Below are positions 33,789-41,954 of a DNA stretch of 64,000 nucleotides, one piece after another. The notes under the pieces were generated by a model. It saw nothing but the letters and a program-made list of their open reading frames with translations. It had not been told where the DNA came from and ran no database searches. Both the position numbers and the translations under genes were made by a program. This DNA is from Bacillota bacterium (GTDB taxonomy: Bacteria > Bacillota > Clostridia > Christensenellales > Aristaeellaceae). The first letter of the stretch is position 1. Every line of letters starts with the position of its first letter. The DNA is taken from assembly GCA_023413135.1 (NCBI GenBank), contig JAEZQK010000092.1:1-64000 (forward strand). Reading direction: 5' to 3'.

Positions 33789-34568
33789 ATGTCAAAGTCT
33801 TTTAAGAAAGCGCTGAAGGTCACAGGTTTTGTTCTTTTAGGATGCGCCCTACTATTTGCAGCATCCTTTATTCCTACCTTGTGGCTTCAAAACAGCGGAA
33901 TGCATGTCTTGAACGGGAATTGGATAACCGTGTACTATGAGAACCATAAAGAGGCCGCCGAGGATGTATTTGATCTTGCAGAAAAAGAAGCGGGAAGATT
34001 GACGCAGAAGTTGGGTTTTGATGAAAAGCAGAATCTATCGCTATATATTTATGATAAGCAAAGCACCTTTCAAACAAAAAAGTATGGCCTCATTGCGCTG
34101 CTTTTGAATCTTGACTGGTACATCGGCGACAACAAGGGCACATCGGCGCTCCTTGCTTCCCCAGGTGAAACAGGTATGAAAAACGAATACGACTTACGCA
34201 AATACGCCGCACCCCATGAGATGGTGCATGCCCTCAACAGTATTCTCAATTCCAGTATGCCCAAATGGCTGAATGATGGATCAGCGCTCTATTTAACCAA
34301 CGGAAACCCGCGGGATGATCTGTACGATATCTCCCCAATCCCCACACTTTCGCAGATGAATACCGAAAATCCTGTTGCGTTCGCCGATATGGGCGGCTAT
34401 GAATACGCCCACACCTATATCGAATTTCTGGACAAAACCTACGGTTGGAACAACATATTATCTCTTTTGAAAACAGGGGATTATGGATCGGCTATAGGAA
34501 AGTCGAAAGAAATCCTCTATGATGAGTGGGTGAAGTTCCTGAAGGAAAACTATTCCAAAAAGAATTGA
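33789..34568 (+). CDS. Membrane-anchored MA-type metallopeptidase paralogue
   Basis: This 259-residue protein is a paralogue of the 32425 protein, collinear without gaps through residue 163. It has one N-terminal transmembrane helix and H143-E144-M-V-H147 is conserved. The third zinc ligand position is Asp163 (KWLNDGSALYL) instead of Glu, which may change metal binding or activity. GGAAGGAG precedes the ATG. Codons use more A/T than the first copy, suggesting the duplicate has drifted or arrived separately. Confidence 0.8.
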   Translation: MSKSFKKALKVTGFVLLGCALLFAASFIPTLWLQNSGMHVLNGNWITVYYENHKEAAEDVFDLAEKEAGRLTQKLGFDEKQNLSLYIYDKQSTFQTKKYGLIALLLNLDWYIGDNKGTSALLASPGETGMKNEYDLRKYAAPHEMVHALNSILNSSMPKWLNDGSALYLTNGNPRDDLYDISPIPTLSQMNTENPVAFADMGGYEYAHTYIEFLDKTYGWNNILSLLKTGDYGSAIGKSKEILYDEWVKFLKENYSKKN

Positions 34569-34574
34569 TTGCCA

Positions 34575-34612
34575 TCAAAAAAGCCGGGCAGTATATATTC
34601 CCGGCTTTTTTG
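34575..34612. terminator. Bidirectional terminator between the second metallopeptidase and rsgA
   Basis: AAAAAAGCCGGG and CCCGGCTTTTTT form a perfect stem around an 11-base loop. A U-run follows in both directions. Confidence 0.88.
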
Positions 34613-34629
34613 ATTATCTTTGATTCTTG

Positions 34630-35685
34630 TCAATCTTCCGGATACGGTATAGTTCCCTTGGGTTTTCCGCCGGACATTTTGGGGTTCGGTTTTGCTTTTC
34701 GCTTTGCAAACCGTGTTTCCCTGACAAGGTTCAAATACCGTTCCAGCCGTTCCTGTTTAAGCGCCCCCGACTCCACGGCCGCCCTGATGGCGCAGCCCGG
34801 CTCGCCATGGTGGGTGCAGTCGGAAAAGCGGCAGCGGCCCAGGAAGTCTTCCACATCTGCAAATGTTTCCGCGATCCCTTCCTCCGCCTCCCACACAACG
34901 CCCAATTCCCGAAGGCCGGGCGTATCAATGACAACCGCACCGCTGCTCAAAAAAATCATCTGCCGGTGGGTGGTGGTGTGGCGGCCCCTGGAATCATCCT
35001 CCCGGATGTCGTTGACCGCCATGACCTCCTCCCCCATAAGCGCATTCACCAGGCTGGATTTGCCTACGCCCGAGGAGCCCAGGAAAACAACCGTCTTGCC
35101 CGGCGCAAAATATGCGGCAAGCCCGCTTAACCCCTCTCCCGTGTGGGCGCTGATCATGTGAATGGGCGTTTGCCCGGCAATGGCCCGGGCCTGTGCCAGC
35201 TTGCCGGTAGCATCCACCGCCACATCAGCCTTGGTCAGCACGATCACCGGCTGTGCGCCGCTGTGGTGCGACATGGCCAAGTACCGCTCCATCCTGCTCA
35301 CATTAAAGTCGTGGTTTAGCGACGACATCAAAAACATATAGTCGAAATTGGCGGCCACCGTCTGCTCCAGCACCGTTTTCACATAGCCCGCCGCATGGCC
35401 GGAAAAGTTGCTGCGGGAAAATTTCGACGTACGGGGCAGCGTTTTCACGATCAGACTGTCGCCCGTTTTCTCGTAGCGCAGGGATACATAGTCCCCTACC
35501 GCCGGAAATTCCTCCGCCGTATCTTTCCCCTGATACGCCCCGCGCTTCAATACCGCAAAGGTATTGCCTTTTTCGCTGATCACCTCATACCGTTCCTTGT
35601 GAACAGCAGTGATCCTGGCAGGGATCAGGCCCTCGCCCACACCCTTTTGAAATTCCTGCTCAATACCCATCTTGTAAAAGTCCAT
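34630..35685 (-). CDS. rsgA: Ribosome small subunit-dependent GTPase A
   Basis: This 351-residue GTPase assists late 30S maturation. It has an N-terminal OB fold and a circularly permuted GTPase order: G4 VLTKADV, G1 GSSGVGKSSLVNAL, G2 GRHTTTHRQM, G3 IDTPGLREL. A C-terminal zinc finger follows (CRFSDCTHHGEPGC). ATG 35685 is chosen because GAGGAGG precedes it at 6 bases. The protein ends in a basic tail (RKAKPNPKMSGGKPKG). Confidence 0.94.
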   Translation of the reverse strand: MDFYKMGIEQEFQKGVGEGLIPARITAVHKERYEVISEKGNTFAVLKRGAYQGKDTAEEFPAVGDYVSLRYEKTGDSLIVKTLPRTSKFSRSNFSGHAAGYVKTVLEQTVAANFDYMFLMSSLNHDFNVSRMERYLAMSHHSGAQPVIVLTKADVAVDATGKLAQARAIAGQTPIHMISAHTGEGLSGLAAYFAPGKTVVFLGSSGVGKSSLVNALMGEEVMAVNDIREDDSRGRHTTTHRQMIFLSSGAVVIDTPGLRELGVVWEAEEGIAETFADVEDFLGRCRFSDCTHHGEPGCAIRAAVESGALKQERLERYLNLVRETRFAKRKAKPNPKMSGGKPKGTIPYPED

Positions 35686-35762
35686 CCGGTTCCTCCTCAA
35701 ATTTGTCTGTTTGCTGCCTTTTCTTCACCACTTCCCATTAACAATAGCCGCCCAGGGCATAA

Positions 35763-35801
35763 AAATGCCGCGGACACACCTTTCCAGGCTGTATCCGCGG
35801 C
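35763..35801 (-). terminator. Second tandem terminator downstream of the Crp/Fnr gene
   Basis: On the minus strand GCCGCGGA pairs with TCCGCGGC across an imperfect inner stem, followed by ATTTTTATG. Confidence 0.75.
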
Positions 35802-35804
35802 CAA

Positions 35805-35829
35805 ACAAAAAACACATCCTCCGATGTGT
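35805..35829 (-). terminator. First tandem terminator downstream of the Crp/Fnr gene
   Basis: On the minus strand ACACATC-GGAG-GATGTGT is followed by TTTTTGTTT. It lies more than 200 bases past the Crp/Fnr stop, so that message has a long 3' region or carries something unrecognised. Confidence 0.8.
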
Positions 35830-36047
35830 CCTGCGATATACAGTATGCACGAAAGGTCTTTTGCGGCGGTGCGGAACTTGCATCCTGCCCATGCCGCGGC
35901 TATGCTGTTTTACAGGAAGCCCACCTCAATGCTCTTTTTCATTCCTCAACAGCTCCTTTCGGGCCGCAATATCTGCGGAAATTTCATCCATATCTTAACA
36001 TGTCTTGCCGAATTGCGCAAGCCCAAAAATACTCCGGCAGATTCCTT

Positions 36048-36725
36048 TCAGGATGGATCCAGTTCCATGTGCAGCGTGAAGCTGGAACGGTCACAGGACA
36101 ATATGCCTTCCTTTTGCAGCTTGCCAAGCTCGCTGGACATGGCGCTTCTGTCCACGCACAGGTAATCCGCCAGCTCCTGGCGGTTGAAGGGAATGGTAAA
36201 GGTAAGGCTGCCGGTACGCTGGGACTGGCCGGAAAGGTAATTGAGAAGCTTGTCGCGGGTGGAGCGTTTGGATAATACCTCCATCGTTTCACTCATCATC
36301 AGGTTTTTTCTTGCCAGTATGGCCATCATGTTTTCGATCAAGCGCGTATGAAACCCGCAGCAATGGGGGCAGGTGCCGGTGATCCGCCACCCTTCGATGA
36401 GCAGCACCTGGCTTGGCTGCGTGGCCGTTACCGTCACAGGCAGCGCTTCGGCCCTGGCCAATGCAAAGGTCTCACCAAACAAATCCCCCTGGCCAAACTC
36501 CCCCAGAATGGTCCTGTTGCCCAGCAGATCCTCCCGGAATACGCGCACACTGCCTTCCAGCACTACGCCAAGATACTTTGGGGTATCCCCTGCGCGGAAT
36601 ATGACCTCGTTTTTGTCGTACTTCCGCTCCCGGCCGGAAAGGCAGCTCACCAGCGATTCCAGTTCCTTGCTCCCAATCCCTTGAAACAACGGCATTTTAT
36701 TCAATAACTCGGAGAAATTTTTCAT
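36048..36725 (-). CDS. Crp/Fnr family transcriptional regulator
   Basis: This 225-residue protein has a cyclic-nucleotide-binding-fold sensor domain (KNEVIFRAGDTPKYLGVVLE, GDLFGETFALA), a linker TCPHCCGFHTRLIENM, and a winged-helix domain (FNRQELADYLCVDRSAMSSE). The Cys/His pattern CPHCCGFH before the dimer helix recurs in clostridial Crp-like regulators and may bind metal or haem, but is not the FNR 4Fe-4S pattern. ATG 36725 is preceded by AAAAGGAG. It diverges from a redox and hemerythrin operon and probably controls it. Confidence 0.85.
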   Translation of the reverse strand: MKNFSELLNKMPLFQGIGSKELESLVSCLSGRERKYDKNEVIFRAGDTPKYLGVVLEGSVRVFREDLLGNRTILGEFGQGDLFGETFALARAEALPVTVTATQPSQVLLIEGWRITGTCPHCCGFHTRLIENMMAILARKNLMMSETMEVLSKRSTRDKLLNYLSGQSQRTGSLTFTIPFNRQELADYLCVDRSAMSSELGKLQKEGILSCDRSSFTLHMELDPS

Positions 36726-36738
36726 ATGGCGCTCCTTT

Positions 36739-36781
36739 TGTTGCAAAAACAACAGATCGAACAAAACCAGTGTACTACAAT
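36739..36781 (+). promoter_or_regulatory. Crp/Fnr-type site and -10 box of the ferredoxin-DUF438 operon
   Basis: TGTTG-N6-CAACA (36739-36754) has the geometry of CRP sites (TGTGA-N6-TCACA). TACAAT (36776-36781) is a -10 box without a good -35. If transcription starts 7 bases after the -10, the palindrome is centred at -41.5, the class II activator position. The site also lies in the crp leader, allowing autoregulation. Confidence 0.5.
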
Positions 36782-36814
36782 CATACTGTAAAAACAAGAA
36801 GGGGGCAAATATAA

Positions 36815-37525
36815 ATGCATCGGCAAGTGATTAAGATCGATGAAGAAAAATGCAACGGCTGCGGCCTCTGCGCCAAGGCATGTCATGAAGGGGCCATCGC
36901 CATGGTGCATGGGAAGGCCCGGCTGATCCGGGATGATTTTTGCGACGGGTTGGGGAATTGCCTGCCTGTATGCCCCACCGGCGCCATCAGCTTTGAGGAG
37001 CGGGAAGCGGCAGCCTTCGACGAGGCGGCGGTAAAAGCCTATCAGGAAAGATTGTCTTTGCATCACGCGTCTGGCGGCGGCTGCCCCGGCAGCAGGATGC
37101 GCACCTTTATGCGGCCGGAAACACAGGAGGCCTCCGCCGTTTCGGCGGTTGCCCCTCAAAGCGAGCTGAGGCAATGGCCCATTCAATTAAAGCTGGTACC
37201 GGTGAACGCGCCGTACCTTCAAAACGCCAAGCTTCTCATTGCGGCTGACTGCACAGCCTTTGCCCACGGCAACTTTCATCAGGCCTTTATGAAAAACCAT
37301 GTGACGCTCATCGGCTGCCCGAAATTGGATTCTGTTGACTACACGCAAAAGCTGACGGACATACTGACAAAGAACGATATTCAAAGCGTGAAGGTAGTGC
37401 GCATGGAAGTGCCATGCTGCGGCGGGCTGGAGTACGCGGTGCGTGAGGCTATGCAAAATAGCGGCAAATGGATCCCCTGGCAGGTAGTGGTGCTTTCCAC
37501 CGATGGAGAAGTGCTTTCCGAATAG
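36815..37525 (+). CDS. 4Fe-4S ferredoxin-type protein
   Basis: This 236-residue protein has two N-terminal cluster motifs (CNGCGLCAKAC; FCDGLGNCLPVCP). A separate C-terminal domain carries further cysteines (AADCTAF, LIGCPKLD, VPCCGGLEYA). This arrangement occurs in clostridial electron-transfer proteins found with hybrid-cluster or hemerythrin proteins. The reaction is unknown. It is the first gene of a four-gene operon divergent from the Crp/Fnr regulator. Confidence 0.85.
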   Translation: MHRQVIKIDEEKCNGCGLCAKACHEGAIAMVHGKARLIRDDFCDGLGNCLPVCPTGAISFEEREAAAFDEAAVKAYQERLSLHHASGGGCPGSRMRTFMRPETQEASAVSAVAPQSELRQWPIQLKLVPVNAPYLQNAKLLIAADCTAFAHGNFHQAFMKNHVTLIGCPKLDSVDYTQKLTDILTKNDIQSVKVVRMEVPCCGGLEYAVREAMQNSGKWIPWQVVVLSTDGEVLSE

Positions 37526-37536
37526 GAGGTTTTATC

Positions 37537-37884
37537 ATGGCGAAATATCTGAAAAACATTGCTCATGAGTCTGTACTAAACCTTAGCCAGCAGGTGGAAG
37601 TCCTACCCGGGCAGGTGGTGAGCAGGACGCTGGCCCAAAACAAGTCAGTCAGCCTTACGCTGTTCGCCTTTGACAAGGGTGAGGAAATCAGCACCCATGA
37701 ATCCAAGGGCGACGCCCTGGTGCATGTGCTGGAAGGGGAAGGCACCTTCACCGTGGATGGAAAGGTCCATGTGGTCAAGGCCGGAGAGGCACTGGTGATG
37801 CCGGCCGGAAAGCCCCATGCCGTGTTTGGCTCCCAGGCCTTCAAAATGCTGCTGACCGTCGTCTTCCCCAAGGAGGCGTCTTAA
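37537..37884 (+). CDS. Cupin-domain protein
   Basis: This 115-residue single cupin contains STHESKGDALVHVLEGEG and KPHAVFG, the two cupin motifs with metal-binding His/Glu positions. The start at 37537 follows TAGGAGG; the longer upstream frame overlaps the ferredoxin gene. It is coupled to the next gene (TAATG). A sensing or small-molecule-binding role in redox stress is inferred from context. Confidence 0.85.
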   Translation: MAKYLKNIAHESVLNLSQQVEVLPGQVVSRTLAQNKSVSLTLFAFDKGEEISTHESKGDALVHVLEGEGTFTVDGKVHVVKAGEALVMPAGKPHAVFGSQAFKMLLTVVFPKEAS

Positions 37885-38126
37885 TGGACAAGGTTCTGGA
37901 CCTTGATGCGTCGGTCCACGCGCTGTGTGAAAAACACCCGGAACTCCCGGCCATTTTGCATAAAATCGGGTTTTCAGACATCACAAAACCGGGTATGCTT
38001 CAAACTGTGGGCCGGTTTATGACGCTTCACAAAGGAGCGGCCATGAAGAAAATCCCTATGGAAACGATTGTGAGCACCCTGCGGGAGCACGGATATGAGG
38101 TGTTGGAAAGGAAGGTTTCCTTATGA
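37884..38126 (+). CDS. DUF1858 protein
   Basis: This 80-residue protein matches DUF1858 (VLDLDASVHALCEKHPELPA, then a LQTVGRFMTLHKGA segment). The domain is related to the N-terminal part of hemerythrin/ScdA-type repair proteins. It overlaps both neighbours by a few bases (TAATG upstream, ATGA downstream), so it is made together with the DUF438 protein. Confidence 0.85.
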   Translation: MDKVLDLDASVHALCEKHPELPAILHKIGFSDITKPGMLQTVGRFMTLHKGAAMKKIPMETIVSTLREHGYEVLERKVSL

Positions 38127-39346
38127 GCCGCGAAATCAACAACAGCGAGTACAGGCAGCATGTCATCCGCGACCTGCTTACACAACTGCATCAGGGCAAG
38201 CCTGTGGAAGATGTCAAGGCGCAGTTCAAGGCTGCCTTCGACGGCGTTTCCGGTCAGGAAATCGCCCGGGCGGAAAATGAGCTCATTGCCGGCGGCCTCC
38301 CTCCGGAGGAGATCCGCAGGCTGTGTGACATCCACGCCTCCGTGGTGGGAGGCTCCATTGAGGAAATTCACCGTCCTTCCGATCCCGCACAAATCCCTGG
38401 CCACCCCGCCCATACTATGAAGGCGGAAAACCAGGCGCTGACCCGGCTGATGGAAGATACCATCCGGCCCAAGCTGCAGGAATATAAGGAAAACGCCGGC
38501 CCCGAACAGCTGCGGGCCCTTCAAAAGGCATTTGAGCCCATGCTTAAGCTTCATGTGCACTACCTGAAAAAGGAGAACCTGCTGTTTCCGTATATGGAGC
38601 AGCACGGCATCACCGCGCCACCCAAGGTGATGTGGGGCGTAGATGACGATATCCGCGCCATGGTGAAGGAAGCTTTGCGCCTGATGGCCGAGGCGGGAAG
38701 CGACGCCCAGAGTATCATCCGGATGGCCGAGTTCGCCTTAACCAAAACCTCCGAAATGATATTCAAGGAAGAAAACATCCTTTTGCCCATGGTGCTGGAG
38801 ACACTCACTGAGGAGGAGTGGGAAAAGATCGCCAAAGAAAGCGGCGATCTGGGCTACTGCCTTATCCCAGCGCCGCCCGCCTGGCATCCGGCAGTCCCTG
38901 CAAAGGAAGATCAGCCCGCCCAGGAGGATACGCCTTCCTCCATGCTGGTTTTGCCCACCGGGCGCTTAATGCCGGCGGAGCTTTCCGCCATGCTGGATGC
39001 GCTGCCATTAGACATCACCTTTGTGGATAAGGACGATACCGTGAAGTATTTCTCCCAGGGTACGGAGCGCATCTTTCCCCGCACCAAGGCCATCATCGGC
39101 CGCAAGGTGGTCAACTGCCATCCCCCGGCCAGCATGCAAATTGTGGAGAAAATACTGGAAGACTTCAAGTCCGGCATAAAGGACCACGAGGATTTCTGGC
39201 TTTCATTGCACGGAAAGTTCATCCTCATCCGCTACTTTGCGGTGCGCAGCCCTCAAGGCGAGTACCTGGGCACCCTGGAAGTGACGCAGGATATCGGGCC
39301 CATCCAGCAGATAACGGGCGAAAAGCGGCTGGTTTCCGATACGTGA
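38123..39346 (+). CDS. DUF438 protein with hemerythrin-like and PAS domains
   Basis: This 407-residue protein has an N-terminal DUF438 domain (LLTQLHQGKPVEDVKAQFKA), a hemerythrin-like helical bundle and a C-terminal PAS domain (LDALPLDITFVDKDDTVKYF). The bundle has histidine and acidic residues in LKLHVHYLKKENLLFPYMEQ and EENILLPMV. Such proteins are thought to sense or handle oxygen or NO and to repair iron clusters. The operon context (Crp/Fnr regulator, ferredoxin, DUF1858) supports that. It is the last gene of the operon. Confidence 0.86.
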   Translation: MSREINNSEYRQHVIRDLLTQLHQGKPVEDVKAQFKAAFDGVSGQEIARAENELIAGGLPPEEIRRLCDIHASVVGGSIEEIHRPSDPAQIPGHPAHTMKAENQALTRLMEDTIRPKLQEYKENAGPEQLRALQKAFEPMLKLHVHYLKKENLLFPYMEQHGITAPPKVMWGVDDDIRAMVKEALRLMAEAGSDAQSIIRMAEFALTKTSEMIFKEENILLPMVLETLTEEEWEKIAKESGDLGYCLIPAPPAWHPAVPAKEDQPAQEDTPSSMLVLPTGRLMPAELSAMLDALPLDITFVDKDDTVKYFSQGTERIFPRTKAIIGRKVVNCHPPASMQIVEKILEDFKSGIKDHEDFWLSLHGKFILIRYFAVRSPQGEYLGTLEVTQDIGPIQQITGEKRLVSDT

Positions 39347-39466
39347 CGCGCCTTCCCTAAAAAAACTGATTTCATCTACTTTAATATCATTAATGCGCCA
39401 TGTCCTGGCGGGAAGGTTTCTTCCAGCCGAGCATGGCCTATTTTTATTCTCTATTTTTCTGCCGCG

Positions 39467-39495
39467 TTTACAGAATTGCCAAAATGCGGTATAGT
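39467..39495 (+). promoter_or_regulatory. Promoter of msrAB
   Basis: TTTACA (39467-39472) and TATAGT (39490-39495) are 17 bases apart. They lie within the 231-base region between the DUF438 gene and msrAB, which otherwise shows nothing recognisable. Confidence 0.6.
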
Positions 39496-39577
39496 AAATT
39501 TGTCACCGGATTTAGGAATCTGGGCATGATAAAACTGCAAAAGCATCATGTAAACGCCATGCAAAAGGAGATACAAC

Positions 39578-40543
39578 ATGGGTGATTTAAGCAAAAAGGA
39601 AATCTATCTGGCCGGTGGCTGCTTCTGGGGCACGGAAAAATACATGGCGTCCATCCCCGGTGTCTTAGAAACCCAAGTGGGTTATGCCAACGGCAAAACG
39701 GCGAACCCCACCTATCAGGAAGTCTGCCATAACAACACGGGCCACGCGGAAACGGTGAAGGTGGCCTACGACCCGAACGTGATTCCCCTTCCGTTTTTGC
39801 TGGAGCTGTATTATGACTGTATCGATCCCACCTCCGTCAACCGCCAGGGCGGTGATAAGGGTACGCAGTACCGCACCGGTGTCTATTACGTACATCCGGA
39901 AGATGAACAGGTCATCCGCGAATCGCTGAAAAAGCTGCAGTCAAGGCTTGACAGGCCTATAGCGGTGGAATGTTTGCCCCTTGACAATTACTATCCAGCC
40001 GAGGAATACCATCAAAAGTATCTGGATAAAAACCCCAACGGCTATTGCCATATCGGCCGGGAAAAGATCGAAAAAGCCGCCCAGGCCAGCGTGGATCCGA
40101 CCCAATACCAGCCTGTTGACAAGAAAAGGCTTCAAAAGGAACTAACGGAGCAGCAGTTTCGGGTGACCCAGGAATCGGCCACCGAGCCGCCTTTCCAGAA
40201 CGAATTCTACGACCACTACGCCCCCGGCATCTATGTGGACATCACCACCGGAGAGCCTCTGTTTGCCTCCAGCGACAAGTTTGAGTCCGGCTGCGGCTGG
40301 CCCAGCTTTTCCAGGCCCATTGATCCGCATGTGGTGAATGAATTCATGGATAAATCACTGTTCCACGTCCGCACCGAGGTACGCAGCCGTGTGGGGGATG
40401 CCCACCTGGGCCATGTGTTTGAGGATGGCCCCAAGGAACTGGGCGGCCTTCGCTACTGCATCAACAGCGCGGCACTGCGCTTTATCCCCAAGGCGGAGAT
40501 GGAGGCAAAGGGATACGGGAAACTGCTGCCGTATGTAAAGTGA
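39578..40543 (+). CDS. msrAB: Bifunctional peptide methionine sulfoxide reductase MsrA/MsrB
   Basis: This 321-residue fusion has an N-terminal MsrA with catalytic Cys15 in GGCFWG. The C-terminal MsrB (about 180-321) has SGCGWPSF, GDAHLGHVF and catalytic Cys294 in LRYCINSAALRF. It reduces both S- and R-methionine sulfoxide in the cytoplasm. AAAAGGAG precedes the ATG. It lies next to the redox-stress operon but has its own promoter and terminator. Confidence 0.95.
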   Translation: MGDLSKKEIYLAGGCFWGTEKYMASIPGVLETQVGYANGKTANPTYQEVCHNNTGHAETVKVAYDPNVIPLPFLLELYYDCIDPTSVNRQGGDKGTQYRTGVYYVHPEDEQVIRESLKKLQSRLDRPIAVECLPLDNYYPAEEYHQKYLDKNPNGYCHIGREKIEKAAQASVDPTQYQPVDKKRLQKELTEQQFRVTQESATEPPFQNEFYDHYAPGIYVDITTGEPLFASSDKFESGCGWPSFSRPIDPHVVNEFMDKSLFHVRTEVRSRVGDAHLGHVFEDGPKELGGLRYCINSAALRFIPKAEMEAKGYGKLLPYVK

Positions 40544-40569
40544 ATGACCACTACCAATCATTCCTCGTA

Positions 40570-40606
40570 TGCACCAGATCATCATGATTCTGGTGCAATT
40601 TTTTCC
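40570..40606 (+). terminator. Terminator after msrAB
   Basis: TGCACCAGA and TCTGGTGCA form a stem followed by ATTTTTTCC. Confidence 0.88.
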
Positions 40607-40623
40607 CTATATTCAATCATTTT

Positions 40624-40652
40624 TGAAACTATTTGCTTATCTGAAACGAATA
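40624..40652 (+). promoter_or_regulatory. Candidate ECF-type promoter of the sigma-ABC operon
   Basis: TGAAAC (40624-40629) and CGAATA (from 40647) are separated by 17 bases. This resembles ECF promoters (TGAAAC-N16-CGTA). It fits positive autoregulation by the sigma factor it precedes. Confidence 0.4.
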
Positions 40653-40687
40653 TATCAGGTGAGAGGACAAGCAAAGGAGGTGTGGCT

Positions 40688-41236
40688 TTGGATGGGGAAA
40701 TACGGCTGATACGCAAGATACAAAGAGCGGGCAGCAGAGCAGCCGCCGACGCGCTGATACGGGAATATTATGATGAAATTTTCAGATATGTGTACAAGCA
40801 GACTTCTGACAAGCACACCGCTATGGACTTGACACAAAACATTTTCATATCCATGCTTCAGTCCATTGCAAACTATGATGGCAAACAAGCGGGCTTTCGT
40901 ACATGGCTGTACCGGATTGCCACAAACAAGACCATTGACTATCTTAGAAGCCGCACGGCGGAGAGAAAGCGTGTCCTTGATATGGAGGACATAGACATTC
41001 CCGACGAAACGGAGTTCACACATCAAATAGAAATCAAGGCTTTATTATCACGGCTGCAAGGCTATATCAATTCATTGGAGATGGACTTGCAGCAAATTTT
41101 TAGGCTGAAGTTTTTCGCCAAATATACTTTTACACAGATTGCGGCTCTTCTGTCGCTGCCGGAACCAACGGTAAAATCGAAGTATTACCGCTTGCTCAAA
41201 ACGCTTAGAGAGGAGTTTAAGGATGAATATGATTGA
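40688..41236 (+). CDS. ECF-type RNA polymerase sigma factor
   Basis: This 182-residue sigma-70-like protein has region 2 (DALIREYYDEIFRYVYKQTS, DLTQNIFISMLQSI, FRTWLYRIATNKTIDYLRS) and region 4 (DLQQIFRLKFFAKYTFTQIA, SLPEPTVKSKYYRLLKTL). The TTG at 40688 is preferred because AAGGAGG is 7 bases upstream and the protein then starts LDGEIRLIRKIQ; GTG 40682 is too close. It overlaps the next gene by 14 bases. Use of A/T-ending codons in this operon is higher than in its neighbours, which suggests transfer. Confidence 0.88.
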   Translation: MDGEIRLIRKIQRAGSRAAADALIREYYDEIFRYVYKQTSDKHTAMDLTQNIFISMLQSIANYDGKQAGFRTWLYRIATNKTIDYLRSRTAERKRVLDMEDIDIPDETEFTHQIEIKALLSRLQGYINSLEMDLQQIFRLKFFAKYTFTQIAALLSLPEPTVKSKYYRLLKTLREEFKDEYD

Positions 41237-41954
41237 GCTTTCCCACGACGAAAAGGACAGGGCGATTGAAGAAATACTATCCAAAGGCCTTTCAAAACCA
41301 AGAAGCCTTTGGGGATATCTATGCGAGATATACTGCGCCCTCGGGCTTCGATATATCTTTTTGGATACGGCACAATCCATCCTTATAACAGTAACTGCGG
41401 TGATTGGATTTGCCATGCTGTATCCATTGGTTTCGGAATACGCTGCGCTATTTGCGGCGGCTCCGGTGTTTTTTGTTTGTATTGTGCTGTCTACCGAAAC
41501 AATAGAAAGGGGCAGCGGATTGTATGAATTAAAAATGGCCTGCAAATATACCATACGGCAGATTGCCGCATTTCGTGTGCTGTGTTTTTCATTGATGAGC
41601 GCTGCCGGCTGCAGCTTAATCAGCCTGTATTTCAGCCGCCAGCCGGTTGCATATGACTTTTTCAGAGCATTTTCGCTTTCGCTTTGCGCTCTGTTCCTCT
41701 GCTCGTTCCTGACCATATTTTTGATGCGGCGTTTCAACTGGAAATGGATTCATTTTTCCGTTATACCGCTTTGGATTTCGATCGGCATTTTGCCGGTATG
41801 GATTTGGGGTTCGCAATGGGAATTGTTTTTATCTCAAATACCTGTTGCCATAACAATACTTGTCACCGTTATTGCGTGTGCCCTGTTCCTTATGGAAATC
41901 AAAATACTGATGAATATACGTAAAAGCGAGGTCGCATATGATGTTGGCTGTTAA
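41223..41954 (+). CDS. Six-helix membrane protein, candidate anti-sigma factor or transporter subunit
   Basis: This 243-residue protein has a soluble acidic N-terminus (about 40 residues, MNMIELSHDEKDRAIEEILS) followed by about six hydrophobic segments. Its position directly after an ECF sigma gene, with overlap, is that of an anti-sigma factor. The fold is not a known zinc-finger type, so the assignment is inference. It also overlaps the ABC ATPase gene downstream. Confidence 0.7.
   Translation: MNMIELSHDEKDRAIEEILSKGLSKPRSLWGYLCEIYCALGLRYIFLDTAQSILITVTAVIGFAMLYPLVSEYAALFAAAPVFFVCIVLSTETIERGSGLYELKMACKYTIRQIAAFRVLCFSLMSAAGCSLISLYFSRQPVAYDFFRAFSLSLCALFLCSFLTIFLMRRFNWKWIHFSVIPLWISIGILPVWIWGSQWELFLSQIPVAITILVTVIACALFLMEIKILMNIRKSEVAYDVGC

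Larger units (their letters stand above)
35686..36047 (-). other. Gene-free region between rsgA and the Crp/Fnr gene
   Basis: It contains two tandem minus-strand terminators (below) and, before them, about 215 bases with only very short open frames (for example a 21-codon frame at 35926-35991) that lack good ribosome sites. I see no convincing gene. Confidence 0.55.

Noticed and set aside
35926..35991. 21-codon frame MDEISADIAARKELLRNEKE on the minus strand
   Set aside because: It lacks a ribosome site and recognised homology. It could be a leader peptide but evidence is too thin.
36722..37186. Minus-strand frame overlapping the ferredoxin gene
   Set aside because: It runs antisense to cluster-binding motifs and has no homology.
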